Assembly (NCBI RefSeq): GCF_001468085.1
Contig: NZ_LNZB01000038.1
Location: 99,617 to 148,884, forward strand
Origin: Legionella waltersii
GTDB taxonomy: Bacteria > Pseudomonadota > Gammaproteobacteria > Legionellales > Legionellaceae
DNA length: 49,268 nt
Direction of reading: 5' to 3'
Positions 48,403 to 49,268 of this stretch are shown here, in pieces. Positions within the stretch are counted from its first letter, which is position 1. Each line of letters starts with the position of its first letter. The notes beneath the pieces were generated by a model. The model did not search any database and was not told where the DNA came from. It saw only the letters and a program-made list of their open reading frames with translations. The translations under genes and the position numbers were made by a program.

Positions 48403-49268
48403 ATGGCAAACCGGAGATTTGAGATGCATGAATATATCATTATCATTAGCCAATTGCGTGAAGGTGCTACGCTTAGAGGGCTGTCCCGAGACAAACTTGC
48501 CGATAGAAAAACGCTTAGGAAGGTGCGTGATATTGCAATTGAGCAAGGTTGGTTAGAAAAAGATAAGCCAATACCCTCTGAACAGGAGCTGGCGTTATTT
48601 TTTGAAAAGAGCAGTGCTAATAGCTTTTTGAGTATACAGCCATACCGGGTGAAGATTGAAGAATGGACCAGACAGGGCGTTCAGGCCAGCACCATCTACG
48701 CTCATTTGCAACGAGAGCATGGTTTTAAAAGTAGTTATAGCGTTGTTCAACGCTATATCAAGTCTTACAAGGAAAAACAACGAGCAGTCACCACGATATT
48801 AGAATTTAAACCGGGCGAGTCAGCACAGGTTGACTTTGGGCAAGGACCTAAAGTTATCGATGGCAAAGGAGAAGAACAGAAGACCTGGATCTTTGTGATG
48901 GTGCTCTCTTGGAGCCGTCATATGTATGCAGAAATGGTCTTACATCAGGATGTTGAGACATGGCTTGCCTGCCATCGTCGTGCCTTTGAATGGTTTAACG
49001 GTGTTCCAGAAAAAATAATTATAGATAATGCGAAGTGTGCGATTACGAAGGCTTGTTACCACAACCCTTGTGTTCAAAAGGCATATGGGGAGTGCGCCTC
49101 AGGCTATGGTTTTATTATTTCCCCATGTCCTCCGTATGATCCCCAGAAAAAAGGCCGAGTTGAATCCGGGGTTAAGTACCTTAAAAACCGCTTTGTTCCA
49201 CTGCGCCAGTTTAGAAGCTTAAACGATGCTAACGAGCAGTTAAAGATCTGGTTAATACAAGAGGCTGG
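48403..49268 (+). CDS. istA: IS21 transposase IstA, truncated by the window edge
   Basis: ATG 48403 after GGGAAAAGG; 288 codons are visible. N-terminal helix-turn-helix region (LREGATLRGLSRDKLADRKT), then the DDE integrase core: first Asp in SAQVDFGQGPK, second in KIIIDNAKCA, Glu in KKGRVESGVKYLKNRF. All catalytic residues are present. Codon use is closer to the T4SS genes than to the AT-rich neighbours. Confidence 0.93.
   Translation, partial: MANRRFEMHEYIIIISQLREGATLRGLSRDKLADRKTLRKVRDIAIEQGWLEKDKPIPSEQELALFFEKSSANSFLSIQPYRVKIEEWTRQGVQASTIYAHLQREHGFKSSYSVVQRYIKSYKEKQRAVTTILEFKPGESAQVDFGQGPKVIDGKGEEQKTWIFVMVLSWSRHMYAEMVLHQDVETWLACHRRAFEWFNGVPEKIIIDNAKCAITKACYHNPCVQKAYGECASGYGFIISPCPPYDPQKKGRVESGVKYLKNRFVPLRQFRSLNDANEQLKIWLIQEA

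Larger units (their letters stand above)
48212..49268 (+). mobile_element. IS21-family insertion sequence, right part outside the window
   Basis: The left end carries tandem AAAGGGACCAC-type repeats followed by an istA gene. istB and the right end are beyond the window edge. The insertion immediately follows the periplasmic binding protein gene. Confidence 0.9.

Overview
The window is AT-rich and looks like a Legionella chromosome or plasmid carrying an integrative conjugative element (ICE). The indicators are an lvrA/lvrB/CsrA-paralogue block of the kind known from Legionella ICEs, two proteins with the C-terminal domain of the Legionella collagen-like adhesin Lcl, a DUF3757 protein, and a near-complete type-G (PFGI-1/ICEHin1056 class) mating-pair-formation cluster. 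No tRNA, rRNA or CRISPR array was recognised. No relaxase, partition or replicative helicase gene is present, so the element continues outside the window.

Layout. 1-7000 is a scrambled accessory flank: two unknown genes, a wrecked Rpn nuclease, a YhcG-type nuclease, a 412-aa tyrosine recombinase, a methyltransferase and a frameshifted GNAT acetyltransferase. 7145-10770 is a minus-strand operon (a frameshifted DUF1640-like gene, small unknown genes, ssb, DUF932). It starts with a structured leader, and every cistron is preceded by a pair of mutually exclusive hairpins. 10826-13410 is a second minus-strand operon with two overlapping tyrosine-recombinase genes and a small gene, and it starts with a diverged copy of the same leader. 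Each leader contains what I read as a type I hammerhead ribozyme followed by a pseudoknot. 13528-14705 is rich in inverted repeats and holds a one-gene cassette between 68-bp direct repeats. 14706-18438 holds plus-strand cargo, an ORF6N remnant and a MITE-like element.

18439-43212 is a long minus-strand block. At its distal end it carries DUF3757, a C4 zinc finger, an outer-membrane barrel and two Lcl-like proteins. Upstream of these come topB, a DUF1845-like gene, the coupling protein traD and the conjugation genes traG to pilL/traT. A CsrA paralogue, a small gene, lvrB and lvrA follow at 43262-45178. A divergent intergenic region with TTAACC/GGTTAA palindromes separates them from a plus-strand operon encoding an S24-like repressor that lacks its serine, an HGGPG-type alpha/beta hydrolase and an orphan periplasmic binding protein. 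An IS21-family element begins five bases after that operon and runs off the right edge.

How it works together (inference): the repressor/CsrA block controls the conjugation genes. The recombinase operon moves the element, and the ssb operon prepares single-stranded DNA after transfer. The ssb and recombinase operons share a self-cleaving leader and, in the ssb operon, serial attenuation. That RNA architecture is the most novel-looking content of the window.
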